DNA from: Lepidodermella squamata
Taxonomy: Eukaryota; Gastrotricha
DNA length: 64,000 nt
NCBI GenBank assembly: GCA_047495785.1
Contig: JBLDXI010000001.1
Span: 4,464,001-4,528,000, forward strand
Reading direction: 5' to 3'
Shown here: positions 23,899 through 35,400 of the stretch, piece by piece
Numbering within the stretch: position 1 is the first letter of the stretch
How the letters are laid out: every line of letters starts with the position of its first letter
The notes under the pieces: generated by a model
Databases searched by the model: none
Seen by the model: the letters and a program-made list of their open reading frames with translations, nothing else
Told to the model about the DNA's origin: nothing
Program-made: the position numbers and the translations under genes

Positions 23899-24848
23899 CC
23901 GTAAATTGGGGCAAAATGGGCGCGGGAAAAAAATTACCCCCTGTTTTTTTCGCATTTTTACACGTTTCAGAGGGTCCTGATTCCGATTTTATAGGAAGCT
24001 CATTTTGCCCCTGGTTTGGGGCAAATTGGACAGGTGTTTTGGGGCTAATTGGCCACCCTTATCCTTATAATGGGTTTTTAATATTTGATGATTGTGAGGG
24101 TTGAATGGTCGAGTGGTTGTGATGCGTCATCAGAACTTGAGTGATCTGATGAGCGACGGTTCGAATCCTCATAAAGTAGCATTTTTTTGCGCCGCAATAA
24201 ATTTTTTTAATTTTTTTGTTTTAATTGTTTATTTTAATAATTTTTAATTAGTTTCTCCGTTTTTTCTGAGAGTTTTACTGCTGAGCAACTTTTAAACGTC
24301 TCCCGAACAAAAAAATGCCCGGCATACGTGGTGTTAGTGGAATAATTAAAATGGAAAATTAACAAGAAAATTAAAAAATTAAGACCATTCAACCCTCACA
24401 ATCATCAAATATTAAAAACCCATTATAAGGATAAGGGTGGCCAATTAGCCCCCATCATTGAGTTTTCCATGGGGTAATTTGGCCACAATCACCTAGCCAT
24501 ACCTGTGCATCGCCTGGGGTCGCGGTTTTTTTTGCTGTCATCTACGACGAAAATGGTCGAAGGAAAAAAATTCATCTGAACATCAAACCTCGTGATTGGC
24601 TCCAGGTATTTCAATTTAGAGGGGTCATTTTTACCTCCCTAAACTCACCTCTGTGCAACAACATGTTGTGACCTCATTTCGGGACATACCTGGCTGAAAA
24701 TTTGCAGGCTTGTGGGAGGCTTGTTGATAATCGCCCCCGTAAATTTTTATAAAGTTTTACCTTGTAGTTTTTGAACTATCGATAAAAATGTGAAAACCTC
24801 AATTTCTGGCCAATTAGCCCCAAAGGTTCATTTTGCCCCAAATGACGG
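23899..24848. mobile_element. MITE-like DNA element, 950 bases, TA target duplication
   Basis: The ends are inverted repeats: CCGTAAATTGGGGCAAAATG at the left, and the complement of CCGTCATTTGGGGCAAAATG at the right (18 of 20 match). Both are flanked by the dinucleotide TA, as expected for Tc1/mariner-type insertion. Inside lies a second, perfect 70-base inverted repeat (24041-24110 and 24383-24452) around a 272-base loop. There is no transposase frame, so it is non-autonomous. The internal loop starts with a tRNA-like Pol III promoter. Confidence 0.75.
24098..24175 (+). other. tRNA-like sequence with Pol III A and B boxes
   Basis: TGGTCGAGTGG (24106-24116) matches the A-box consensus. GGTTCGAATCC (24158-24168) is a perfect B box 41 bases downstream, as in a class II (Leu/Ser-like) tRNA. 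A hairpin ATCAGA/TCTGAT sits where the anticodon arm should be. The acceptor and T stems do not pair properly, so it is a tRNA-derived SINE-like piece or tRNA pseudogene, not a working tRNA. Confidence 0.5.
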
Positions 24849-27800
24849 TACCGCCAAAAAGTGCGCGCTTGTAATATTTTCCAGAACTTTCTTTGGCAAT
24901 TGAAGAGAGCGTAGAGTAGACCGCTCTAACAGTGCTCAAATTTGGACAGGGTAGTGTGCCTAATTTCGGACGTCCGCAATTAGAGCTATCGCGCTGCTGA
25001 GTTTGCGGCGATTGAAAAAACCAAAATTTAACTGTTTAATTTTGTGACGCAACAATGGTTGATGAATCAAAACTGAAATATTGAAATATAAATTTTTATT
25101 TCTTCATGATGTTCATTCAAGCTATTGCTTCCAACTTTGAAATTCACCTGAAATCAAGATACTAATGATGCAAAATGATAGGTACAAAGGGGGTTACTTA
25201 ATTCAGGGATTCTCAAGCCGCGATTTTCCCGTCGCTTTTGCCTCGTTCTTTGCGGTTAGCAGAGGTCCGCATGTTTATCACTTGCATTTCGCGCGCGTTT
25301 TGACTTCAAGAAGTATTTGAATCTGAATATCTGAATATCGCAATTAGACCTTATACCTATACTTCATACCTCATAGTTAATATTTTATCGATTCATAATT
25401 CTAAAGCTTTTTTGGTAATTTTTCACTCGGCCGCTCGAATAAACATTCTAAATTTTTTACGAGCAGCGATTCGGCCGGAAAGGTTCCCGGTACCCGGCTG
25501 GCTGCAATTTTTGATAGTTAGCGAAAATAGGCAGAGGACAACTGTTCAAAGTGATCGGAATGAGCGGCGCTCAAGGTTAAATGATTCTTCAAATCGATGA
25601 TAATGCTATCCAAAGGTACGCTGGACACCTCATGGAAAAGCTAAAAACTATAATTCGCAGATTATTCACCCCAAATTAAATTATCAATAAATATCCGCAA
25701 CCTTAAAAATTTTGGCGGGATATAGGCTGTTTGAGCCTTCGTGGCTACGATTTCAAGGGCGATGATCGATAATCGAATCGAATCAAATCAAATCAAATCA
25801 GCACCCTTACAGAATGAACGGCATGCGAAATTCTGATAATTATAGGGATTGTCTGGATTACAGGGTTGTTATCGGGTTCAAATTTTTGCACCACTTAAAT
25901 TGAGGTTTCAGCACTAAATTTAAGCGTCCTGGAACTTAATTTTTCGCAACGGCTGATATCGGTAAAATCACAGATTTTTAAAATCGATACTTTGAATCGA
26001 TATCGGCTCTGCAGGCCGATGTATAACTCGTAAACTGACCGCTTATAGCGCAAAATACTCGCAATATGACGATCTATCGGTTAGGCATGATAACAGGAAA
26101 ATTTAGATTCTAGTGAAGACTCAACTCAAAATCCATATTTAGTGGAAATATTTTCCGATTTTTGCCCACTGGACCACGCTCAGTGGCAGACACAACAAAT
26201 TATTCCTTATAAAAACCGTTGAGAAAAGGGGTAGGGGTATAGTTAATCGGCGTACACTTTTAAGACCTTATGAAGCCAGCCAGGTAGGGATTTCTCGAGT
26301 TAAAAATGTTTGTGCTTTTATATCGAAAATTGTGCTCGCTTCGCTCGCTGATAACTATTTTTTTTTATTTTCCAGTCCAAACCAACAGTTCCCATTCTCA
26401 TTAGACCCAATTTTCAATGATCAGGAATCTGGAATCTGTCCGGGAGGAAGTTAGAAAGAGACCTGAAATTTCTTCTTAGAGAAATTTTCTTCCTTCGAGA
26501 TGTTCATTTTTCGTATTTTCAGAGGCGAATTGCCGAAAAATCGGCTCGCTTCGCTCGCATTCTAGTCCTATCCTTTTGTTTCCCTGATTTTATAAAAGGC
26601 TATATATAAGACCTTACTTCCCTATAACAGCATTGAAGACTTCAGGATTTAAGCTTTAGGAAATAGCATCTGTGATTTTTAAATCGCGTATTAACTTGTT
26701 TCGCGAATTTCGCGAACTTCGAACCAATGTACTGCCGCTTAGCGAAAAAACGAAATAATTAAAAGAAATTCCAAATTGGCGTACACTTTTCGCAATTTTT
26801 TTCCAGTGGCAGACACTGTTGAGTCCCGAAAAAAAATCGGAGGACTGGTGGAAACCTAGGGCTGGAGTCTTAAAATTAGCGCTTGAAACCTAAATTTAAG
26901 GTGCACAATTGTCACTACCATCGCTATCTAGTTACTGTATACCTTTGTCTCAGGAAAGTCGAGTCAAAATACGCCAAATTGTGTTCATGAATTGTTTCAA
27001 ATTTAAATATTTTTTTTCGATGCTATGTGATATTTTTTAAAGCGGCAAACCAGATATTCCTCATCACCTAGTAGAGGGGAACACAGTGGCGCAGTGGATC
27101 GAGGATTATAAAGGATTATATAAGGACTATAAATAAAGCTATTATTATCTAGTAGAGGGCTTTCGAATGGCTTCAAATTCAAGGTGAATGTGATTTTCCA
27201 ATTGATGTTTCCAAAATTAGGGCACCTGGGGCCCAAACTTCATTGCTACAGGTAGGCAGATAGCCAGGCCACAGGTTTGCCACTTGGCCCTTTTCCCCAT
27301 TTCATTCCCACAGAAGCCGAGAATTATTCGACTGTTTCTCGTCCGAAGTTAGAGCGGTCTATTGAGTTTTGTGAGTTGAACGAGACGCATTCTCGACTTT
27401 CGTCTGAACGTGAAGTATTAAATTTCCGTGGTCACCATTATCAGCATAGTGAAAGTCTAAAATCCCGAACTTCAATGTATACATACAAAGAAATTCGTGT
27501 AATCCGAACCATTTTCACTAGCTCGAAAAGTGAATTTTGCATGCAAATTTATGATCTAATCTGGGCTGATTTTGGTGGCCCGATTGGGGTCCGGTTTGAA
27601 CACTTTTCACTGTATTCCTCTCTGTTGCTAATCAAAGACGCCGAAGAACGACATTTGGATTCAAAAACCCCAGCTGAACTTGGATAGGCTTCTTGATGTA
27701 TGCTCACAAATGTACGCACTAAAAGATCTTCCTACAAACTTAGTACGGCACTCTGCGATTGGAAGTTTAATCAGAGCGCTCCAACGCACGTAACCAGCAT

Positions 27801-28089
27801 GCTCCAGCTACAGCCGCGCTTTGATTTCTGATGCTAATTCAAAGATCGATGCGTATCGACAAAGGAGCATTTTTTGACGCCAAACAGAACTATTTTTTTC
27901 GTAGTCATTTTGTCACGTTGCGTTCGAGGAGTAAAGCAGTATATCAAGTTACCAGCATTCCTCCACGGCGCATATTGTCAAAGGATTTTCAAAGCTTCAT
28001 TCATCTACGGCTTTTTTTATGAAATCCTGTTTCATCAGACGAAGCCCTTATCGATCGCTTATTATGTTTCTCGAATTTATTTTCAAGAC
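24849..28089. other. Gene-poor region upstream of receptor D
   Basis: About 3.2 kb with no gene I can support. It includes a short tandem run of AATCG/AATCA units (25768-25800) and one copy of a dispersed repeat (25951-26130). Two blocks, CAGTGGCAGACAC and GGCGTACACTTTT, each occur twice (near 26170/26806 and 26252/26776). GCTCGCTTCGCTCGC occurs twice (near 26336 and 26551). An open frame at 27277-27687 starts without ATG and shows no family features. Confidence 0.45.
25951..26130 (+). repeat. Dispersed repeat, copy 1
   Basis: Similar in the same orientation to 39185-39340. Shared blocks in order are GGCTGATAT, AAAATCGATACTT, GAATCGATATCGGCTC, GCAGGCCGA, ATCGGTTAGGCA and GATTCTAGT.AAGACT. 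There is no coding content; it is probably a decayed mobile element. Confidence 0.7.
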
Positions 28090-31000
28090 ATGATTCAGTT
28101 TAAATTGCTGTTTTACGCCCGTTGCATAACTACTTTTGTTAACTCAATCAACGCTACTTCAGTCGAACAGTTCCGGTTTCAACTGAATGGCTCTTTTCAT
28201 AAAACTGGCGTATCTAGGCTAAACGAGTCGATGCCAAACTTTGTTGCTTCATCGAATGTTCTATTGGAAAGATCAAGCGGCAAAGCAGTGCTTTCAATTC
28301 TTACGCCAATCAGCTACTCGTTTGGACTTGCCATGGGTCCGTATGCCACTCGATCAATTCAAATAGCTTTGGACCAACTCGCTGAGACGTTGAGCTTCGG
28401 GAAGAAGTACGAGCTGGTCTTCGAGATGTTCGACGATCAAGTGAGTTGGAATCAGTGTTTGGGATTTGATTTTGATTTTTCTTTTCCTTAAAATCAAATC
28501 GTCTGGAACCGAAATCAAATCTTCAAAATCAAATTACAAGTTTGGCAAATCTCTTAAAATTTTGAAAGAACTCACCTTAAAATTTGTTCACCTCGAAAAG
28601 CTGAATGACATGTTTTTTAGAACATGTGGTAGTAATTTTGAATGTTGAATACCGAAGTTCTTTGCTTCAAATGAATATTGGACATCATTTTTAGATGGAA
28701 AAATGGTGTAGAGATGTCGTTTTCAGTATTAAATTAAGACCTGATAAGGACTACAAAATCACGGTCTAAATCTTTGAAAAGCTGAATCAAATCTTTGCGC
28801 TAAAATCAAATAAAAAACTTTCAAATCAAATCCGTCAAAATCAAATCACGCAAAAATTAGCCCAAAATCAATCAAATCCCGTACACTGGTTAAAATGAAG
28901 CTAAAAAATTCGCATATAACTAATAGTAAATTTCGAGGCAAAGGGAAGAGATCAGGTGGGGTTTCACTAAAAATTTACGATTTCAACTTGTGCGTTGACT
29001 TTGTCATTTTCATTTTTATTGTCATTTAATCAATAATTATGCTTAATTCAGTGCTTAGATTCTCGAGCAATCGATGACATAATTTCCAAGCTACGTGATG
29101 ACGATTCCTCGATTCGCTTGCCAATTCTGATGTTACCCATCTGCCCTGATATAGGCCAATACGTGTTATCCCTGGCTGCGAAACCTCTCGGATTAGTCGC
29201 TGTAAGTTTCACCAAGTTGAGACATCTAAATTGTCTATCCCAATCAATGTCTAGATTGAATCGTTCAGTGTCAATGAAAACGTTGTCAGCGACGTTCAAC
29301 GGCACTCATCCACATTTCCCATTTCCCATGACGTTTACAGCGCCTATGCTGCTGGCGTTGAGTTCATTTCGCACCTCCAATGGCGCAAAGTCGCCATAAT
29401 TGCTGATTACATAACTCTATACAGCAATATCGCGAAGTGGCTGCTGAAAAAACTGGAGGCTCGCCGTATACAAGTTTTATCCGTAGTAAACGTGATAGAC
29501 CTTGCTGACCCTAAACGGTTTGAAGAATCCGTGCAAATAACGCAGGCACACGGGGCACGTGTCATCTTTCTGTTGACTGACTTCCCTGAAAGAATTCTGT
29601 GCTTCATGCACCGCGCTGGCTACTTCGGGCCACACTACGCATTTTTCGTTCATCGCTACCTCTTAGACTTTCTTCATCCGCAGAATTGCGAGATACCTGA
29701 ATTTTTGGCGGAGCTGTGTACGTGTGAAATGATCTCGGAGATGTCCCGGAGTGTGTTCTTAGTTGGCGAAGGTTTGCTAGCTGAAACAGACACGAACTCT
29801 AGCGATTCAACTGGATTAAGTTTCACCCAATATTTGGCCAAAATGAAGGATAAAATTGGAGATTTCGATTACCTTCATCCATGGGCAACTAATGTCTACG
29901 ACCAAACTCTTTTCACCGGATTTTGGCTAGATAGGATGGAACAAAATCTGGCTGAGAAAAGGAATGAAACTCTTCTTGATTGGACAGTTGATTCAAAAAA
30001 TTTCAAGCAAAATTCAGCCTTATTCGAATCGCTGATGGAGGATATTCTGTACAGAATGCCGCCAGTTGTTGGGTTTAAAAGTGTTATTAAATTCAGCCCT
30101 TTGACTCATCGAAACACAAAAGGCTTCTCGCCAATTCTTTTCACTCAGATGCAATGGAGTGAAAATTCTAGTAACTCTAGTGAGGCTTTCGAACCAAAAA
30201 CTGTTGCAGTATTCGATACTAGCGAGATTCGACCTATGACGGTTTTCAAGGATGCAATGAAATGGAGAACCCCTGGTAACAGGCAATTTTCAGATTCTTT
30301 CACCTACATCAAAGCATTTCAGCCCGTAATATCATCGAACATGGTTTCAATTTTAGCTGGTTTGCTTTTGACTTTTCTTGTAGCAATTTTTTGCATCATT
30401 TAATTTCAGTTACAAGCGCCATAGGTGTTGTTGTCACACTATTCCTTATGTGCCCACCAAAGCCAGTTATTTCGATATTCCTGTCCGATAACACTGATCC
30501 GAGTGTTAATTCCGACATCCTAATATCTCAAAGCCGAGCGCCTTTGATCGGGACCTTATTCTTATTCCTCCAAAGCTTTATCCTACCATTTTCAGGACAT
30601 TTAGAGCCTATGAGAACTTGTCAAGTTGTTGGGGCTATAACTTTCACCGGCGTATGTCTCATGATCTCCGGGAACTTCTTCAAGCTTCATTCGATGCTGG
30701 CGAGTGTTCGTGGGACGAAAATGAGCTTCAGGCGCAAAGACTGCGCTATCCACATAGCTAAGAGTGTGTTCTGGGTCGCGATGAATACTCCCCTGTTCCT
30801 GGCGATTCTGCCCATGGTGAATTATGGAGAGATTATTTACGAACGGCATGTGTCGCCTACGGATCCTGATGTCGTATTCCTGAAAACTAACTTCTATTGC
30901 CATGTCAGGATAAAGCATCCATCGGCTGTTGGAGCCTATATTGAGTTGTGTTTACTGCAAATTGTGATGGTTATTGCAACTTTGGCTCTGGTCTGCAGGT

Positions 31001-31475
31001 TATTTCATGTGAGTTTATGAGCAAAATTTGTATCAGCATTTCTTTCAATTGTTTTTGTTTCGCATAGACCGTGGAAAAGAGAAGGCGAACTAAGAGGTAT
31101 TCGTATGGTGCAGTCGTCATCTTTTGCTCGATTTTGTGTCTCCTGGCTAGCGCATTTCTCGCCGCCGTAGTCAACGCTAGCAATGACCGTCATTTGATAT
31201 TGGTAATCTCCGGCGGATCGCTGGCAACAGGGTTCGCGTCGATTATACTGACTGTATTCGAACTACGGGTCAGAACATCCAGTGAAGCCCTGCAGCCAGT
31301 ATCAGCGCTTAAAAAAATCAGCAACCGGCCGTCGACTGTGGCAACATCTCTAGCAGCCACTAGTCGCAGCGTTTCGTTAACAGCCATTGAACCGACTCCT
31401 GCCCCAGAAGTGCGAATTGCTGAGATACAAGTTCATTTTCCTGATCTGCACCTATGCCATGACTCAGCCACATAG
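28090..31475 (+). CDS. GABA-B-like class C receptor, copy D
   Basis: Complete five-exon receptor gene of 870 residues. Exons are 28090-28440, 29052-29201, 29255-30359, 30410-31008 and 31068-31475, with phases 0, 0, 1, 0 as in the other copies. The start MIQFKLLFYARCITTFVNSI was chosen for its signal-peptide character, and the frame is open further upstream. The ligand-binding domain contains LAMGPYATRSIQIALDQL, LPILMLPICPDIGQY, WRKVAIIADY and WATNVYDQTLFTGFWLDRM. The 7TM part starts at VTSAIGVVVTLFLMCPPKP. Cysteines RTCQVVG and FYCHVRI form the class C pair. The tail ends with VRIAEIQVHF, matching the tail motif of B and C. D is closest in its TM1 region to copy A (ADPSVN / TDPSVN, PLIGT), and both lie on the plus strand. 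The first intron (611 bases) is repeat-rich. Confidence 0.88.
28480..28880 (+). repeat. AAATCAAAT-rich stretch in intron 1 of receptor D
   Basis: The motif AAATCAAAT and close variants recur about a dozen times at irregular spacing in two clusters (about 28486-28540 and 28780-28880). No comparable stretch is seen in the matching introns of copies B and C. Confidence 0.5.
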
Positions 31476-32370
31476 AGTGACTTTCAGGCACCAGGAAAAA
31501 TTAAGAAGACGATCAATATCCCTCTCATTGGAGCAACGAAAAACGAGGACATTTTTTGACAAGTTATAGCCTGAAATTTTTAGTGGCCTGATATTGCTCA
31601 TTTTAATGCTGATTAATGAAGCTTTGATTGACGGTTTCTTGAGATTATCTGAAAGTATTTCCGCGGCCTATGAGTGATTCAGATATTTGTGATTTACCGT
31701 TAACGATTTGTCCAGTCCAACCCAAGCATCTGAAACTCGATCAATCCCTGCGATTTTTGATACAAACACAGCTACACCCACAACTAATCCTACGAAGTGA
31801 AACATGATAGCTGAGAACGACAGCCTCCATTCGGCAAATTACAGGCTTCTGCGTCTCATCCCTCGTACACTGTAGCATTGACGCCAGGTGAGTGAAGCAG
31901 TCCAGCTAATTTTTAATTAAATATTATGTTCAAACTTTCAACTCGAAAGCCTGGACTCGAAGATTCGCGAGTTAAATATATGCAAATAAATGTCAACTCT
32001 TTATGATCTTTTCATCTAAAATATTCAGTTTCGGAAGCTTCCAGGTATTTGAAAGCATTTGCTAACCAAGTCATTCTGCATCAGAAAGATTAAACCAGGG
32101 TCTCTCAAGCCGAGGCTATTCGACCCTTTTCAGGGAGTTGCGAGTTTCACTCTGATAAACAGAAAACAAATGATTGCGGAGGTCTCCTATTCCAGGAAAC
32201 TTAAATATCTTCGAATACCGAAACTAACATTACATGCTTTTTGCCTGTTTTCGACTAACCGCGTCATTTTCATTCCATAACTTTCACAAGCTTCACACCA
32301 AGAGAGGACAAAGTCATTTTTATTTTCGAGTTTAAATTTCACGAGTCAAAGCTAATAAAACTTTTTATAA
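31476..32370. other. Convergent intergenic region (receptor D / ALG8)
   Basis: About 900 bases between two 3' ends. No gene or repeat could be supported. Confidence 0.5.
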
Positions 32371-32376
32371 TTTATT
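32371..32376 (-). terminator. Poly(A) signal of ALG8
   Basis: AATAAA on the minus strand (CATAATAAATTA), about 25 bases after the ALG8 stop codon. Confidence 0.6.
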
Positions 32377-32400
32377 ATGAACCTCCATCAGGATTAGGTT

Positions 32401-35400
32401 TCACATATCTTTCTTCGTCTGACTCGATTTCGCCGCATTTTTGCGGTCAGAGGCGTTTGAAATCGATCTGAACATGGAAACGCTCAACTGCAAAGTAGCC
32501 ACAAAAATTAGCACAGCACACAGCGTAGAAGTCATCATTAGCTGTAAAAACGGCAACTTTTGATGCACATGCCGAAAAAACACAGGGAACACTTCGATCG
32601 CCGCAAAAGCGATCATTATCAAAACGAAAATCAGTTTGCTGCCAAAAGGCTGTTTCACATTGTTCCAGCCAGCACACAGACCGATAAAAATGAGATGAAT
32701 CAAGTAAATTCCGACTTTGATCGGGTATTCAGCCTCCGTGAATAACAGCGGGAATAACGAGTAGTACCCAGCTGTTGAGAGCAGGGCGAAAGACCGAAAT
32801 TCCGCAGTAGACTGAAGAGCCGAAAATAGCCCAAGTGGAATGAGGACCATGCAAATTGCCTTTTCGTGAACGTGCCAGCCAAACAGAAACGAAATTAACG
32901 ATGAAAACACGACCAATCTCGCGAGATCTGACCGCTGGCGAGATCTCAGCCAAAAAATTACGAGGCCAGGCTGTTCAAAAATTTGAAATAAATTCCGAAA
33001 AAATTATAAATCAACTCACAATTGTAAAGAAAAGAGTGCAGAAAAACGTGATTTTCGGATCGATTTGGGGTAAAACAGCGAATTTCTGCTCGCCCACCAA
33101 CCCGCCAGTCATCGATCCAACAACCTCACTCTTTCGGCCTAGGAATTTCGTGAAAACCTGATCTGCGGCTTTATCAGCTGCGGCGTACAGGGCCCAGGCG
33201 TTCGGAGCCCAATACGCGTGCATGAGGCCGCGTTGGAAGGGGAACAGTCGCGATAAAACTTGCGGGATATGCGCGGCAAATGGGCCGAAAGACGCGGCGA
33301 AAACTGATACAGTAACCACGCCAAGACTTGCGAAGTTCAGGAAACTGAACGAACTCAACTCAACTCGGCCAGTTTTATCGTCGATTTTCGAGAAGCAATG
33401 GTACTTGAGTAAGGCGAGCGTGTAGGCCGGGGCGCAGTACAGGAAGATGTGTTTGAGATTCAGCAGGAGGGCGAATAGGAAGGCTGATGTGAGAAAACGG
33501 CCGTTTTGAAACGCGACGATCGACCAAATCAAGACGCCATATAAAATTCCATTGTACTGAAAATGTATATCTGAAAAAATCAAAAATCCATCTTGTTCAC
33601 ACTATAGATAGCTAAAATTTACGATCTACAATGAAGAGCCCAGGGGACAGTAAGGTTAGCAGCGTAATCGCATAGGCCTTATTCGGCTCTTTCTCCGCGT
33701 AAGATTTCGCCCAAAAGTAGACGCCAGCAATGAGTACAAACTCGGTTACGATGACGCTGAGTCTTTGGAAATAGACAACACTTGGGGCGGCGTAGTTGAG
33801 ATAGTCGAGTCGAACGATTTCCGGATCGACTCGAGCTGCTATTTGAGAGAGGCCGTATTCGAACCACGCGAACGCAGGCGGGTAGTCCAGTGTCCAAATG
33901 CTGGTATTCTGAGTTGAAATTGTTCACATTTTCGAAAGGTTAGCAGATTAGAGATTAGAATACAACCTCGTAATACCATTTCGATATCGGCAGGGTGTTA
34001 GTTATAGCCAGCCAGTTTCGGTGAACTTCGAAATCGGTTGAATGACTAAAATGAAAGGTGAAATTATGTTAACTTCAAGGCAACTCTGCTTAGTTATAGC
34101 TTCACAGTAGAGGTAATGAGCTATTAAAAGCTTGAATATCAAGAATCTGCAACGATTAATTTATGACTAATTTCTGGTTCTTTTTTCCCTCCATGTTTTA
34201 AATATGCAATTGCTGCTAATTGCAGTCCTGTTATGGTTGAAACTAGTGTGCCTTTAGGCCTTCGTGACGCTATCCGCCGACTTCCATGGGCTGACCTCAT
34301 GGGCTTCGAGCGACCTCAACAACCCCACTCGGAACACATCTTTGCTTTCGATGCTATCCTCCTTCGTCAAGAAGTCGTCTGAAGGGCGCCAACAACGTTT
34401 GACCATGAGTTCAAGCGCCGCCCAGATTCGTGGTGAATTCATTTCTACAACGAACGAATTCGACTACGCTTCTGGTAGGGTATTGGTATAAGACATACCA
34501 GCTCTAAATTGAAAGACCGGAACTCTGACCTCAGCCTGCAATAGGTACCATCTAGCGTGATAAAGCCAATGGCATTACCTTCTGGGTTCACATTTCTTGT
34601 TTCAACTGATCTGCGAGTTGAACACCTTCTAGTGGTCTTCCGGCAGAAGCCAGCGGTTGGCGGTGATGTGTTGACTGGTTAAGATCAGGACAACCAGGTT
34701 ACGACTACGAGCGTACCACGCTCCCTGGAGAACGAATCACCACGAACGGCCGTCCCTGAGGACAGAAATAGCTACGGTCGTATGTCGTATGATACCACAC
34801 TCATTTAGAAACCCTACAAGTCAGTCGGTCTCGACTACTAGGTTGGGACAGCTTTCGTTGCCACATCAGCAAATCAACAAATGACACAGCTATGGCACCT
34901 GGCGGTTACACCAAGTACCTACAAGCACCAGACGTGGCCTGGAATAAACTGCTCAAAGCGAAACTCAGCTAATACTACGGCGGCTAAACACGGCAAGCTC
35001 TTAGTCACTTCGGAGTGGCCATCAGAATCCTTCTCCCGTAAGAAGTTCCATGTCAATCAGCCACTTGAAATCCTATTTTTGATCTGCTGCAATGCATTTA
35101 TAAATGATTTATAGCGAACGATTTATAACGTGTGTGAGCTCTTCCACACTACGATACAACTTCCTTCGTTCAAATAACCCTAATTTCGTTTGTCGTTTTT
35201 TCTCATTTGGTCGGGTTCCGATGGAGAGGCAAATCATTGGTGATCTTTGGCAAGGGAGACTTCGTGTATCCCATTTATAGCGTAATTCAGGGCGCTCCGC
35301 AGAAAATTGCTGATGGGTCGCAAACGGCTGTAGTCATTAAACACGAGAGTGACGCTATCAGGGTTGTCATCAAGAGCTCGGGCGTTACGCTATTCAACGG

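Noticed and set aside
24098-24175. Functional tRNA gene.
   Set aside because: A and B boxes are good, but the acceptor and T stems do not form. The sequence is embedded in a repeat element, so it is treated as tRNA-derived.
27277-27687. Plus-strand 136-codon open frame upstream of receptor D.
   Set aside because: The frame begins without ATG, has low-quality composition and no domain, and is not needed for receptor D, whose signal peptide is found at 28090.
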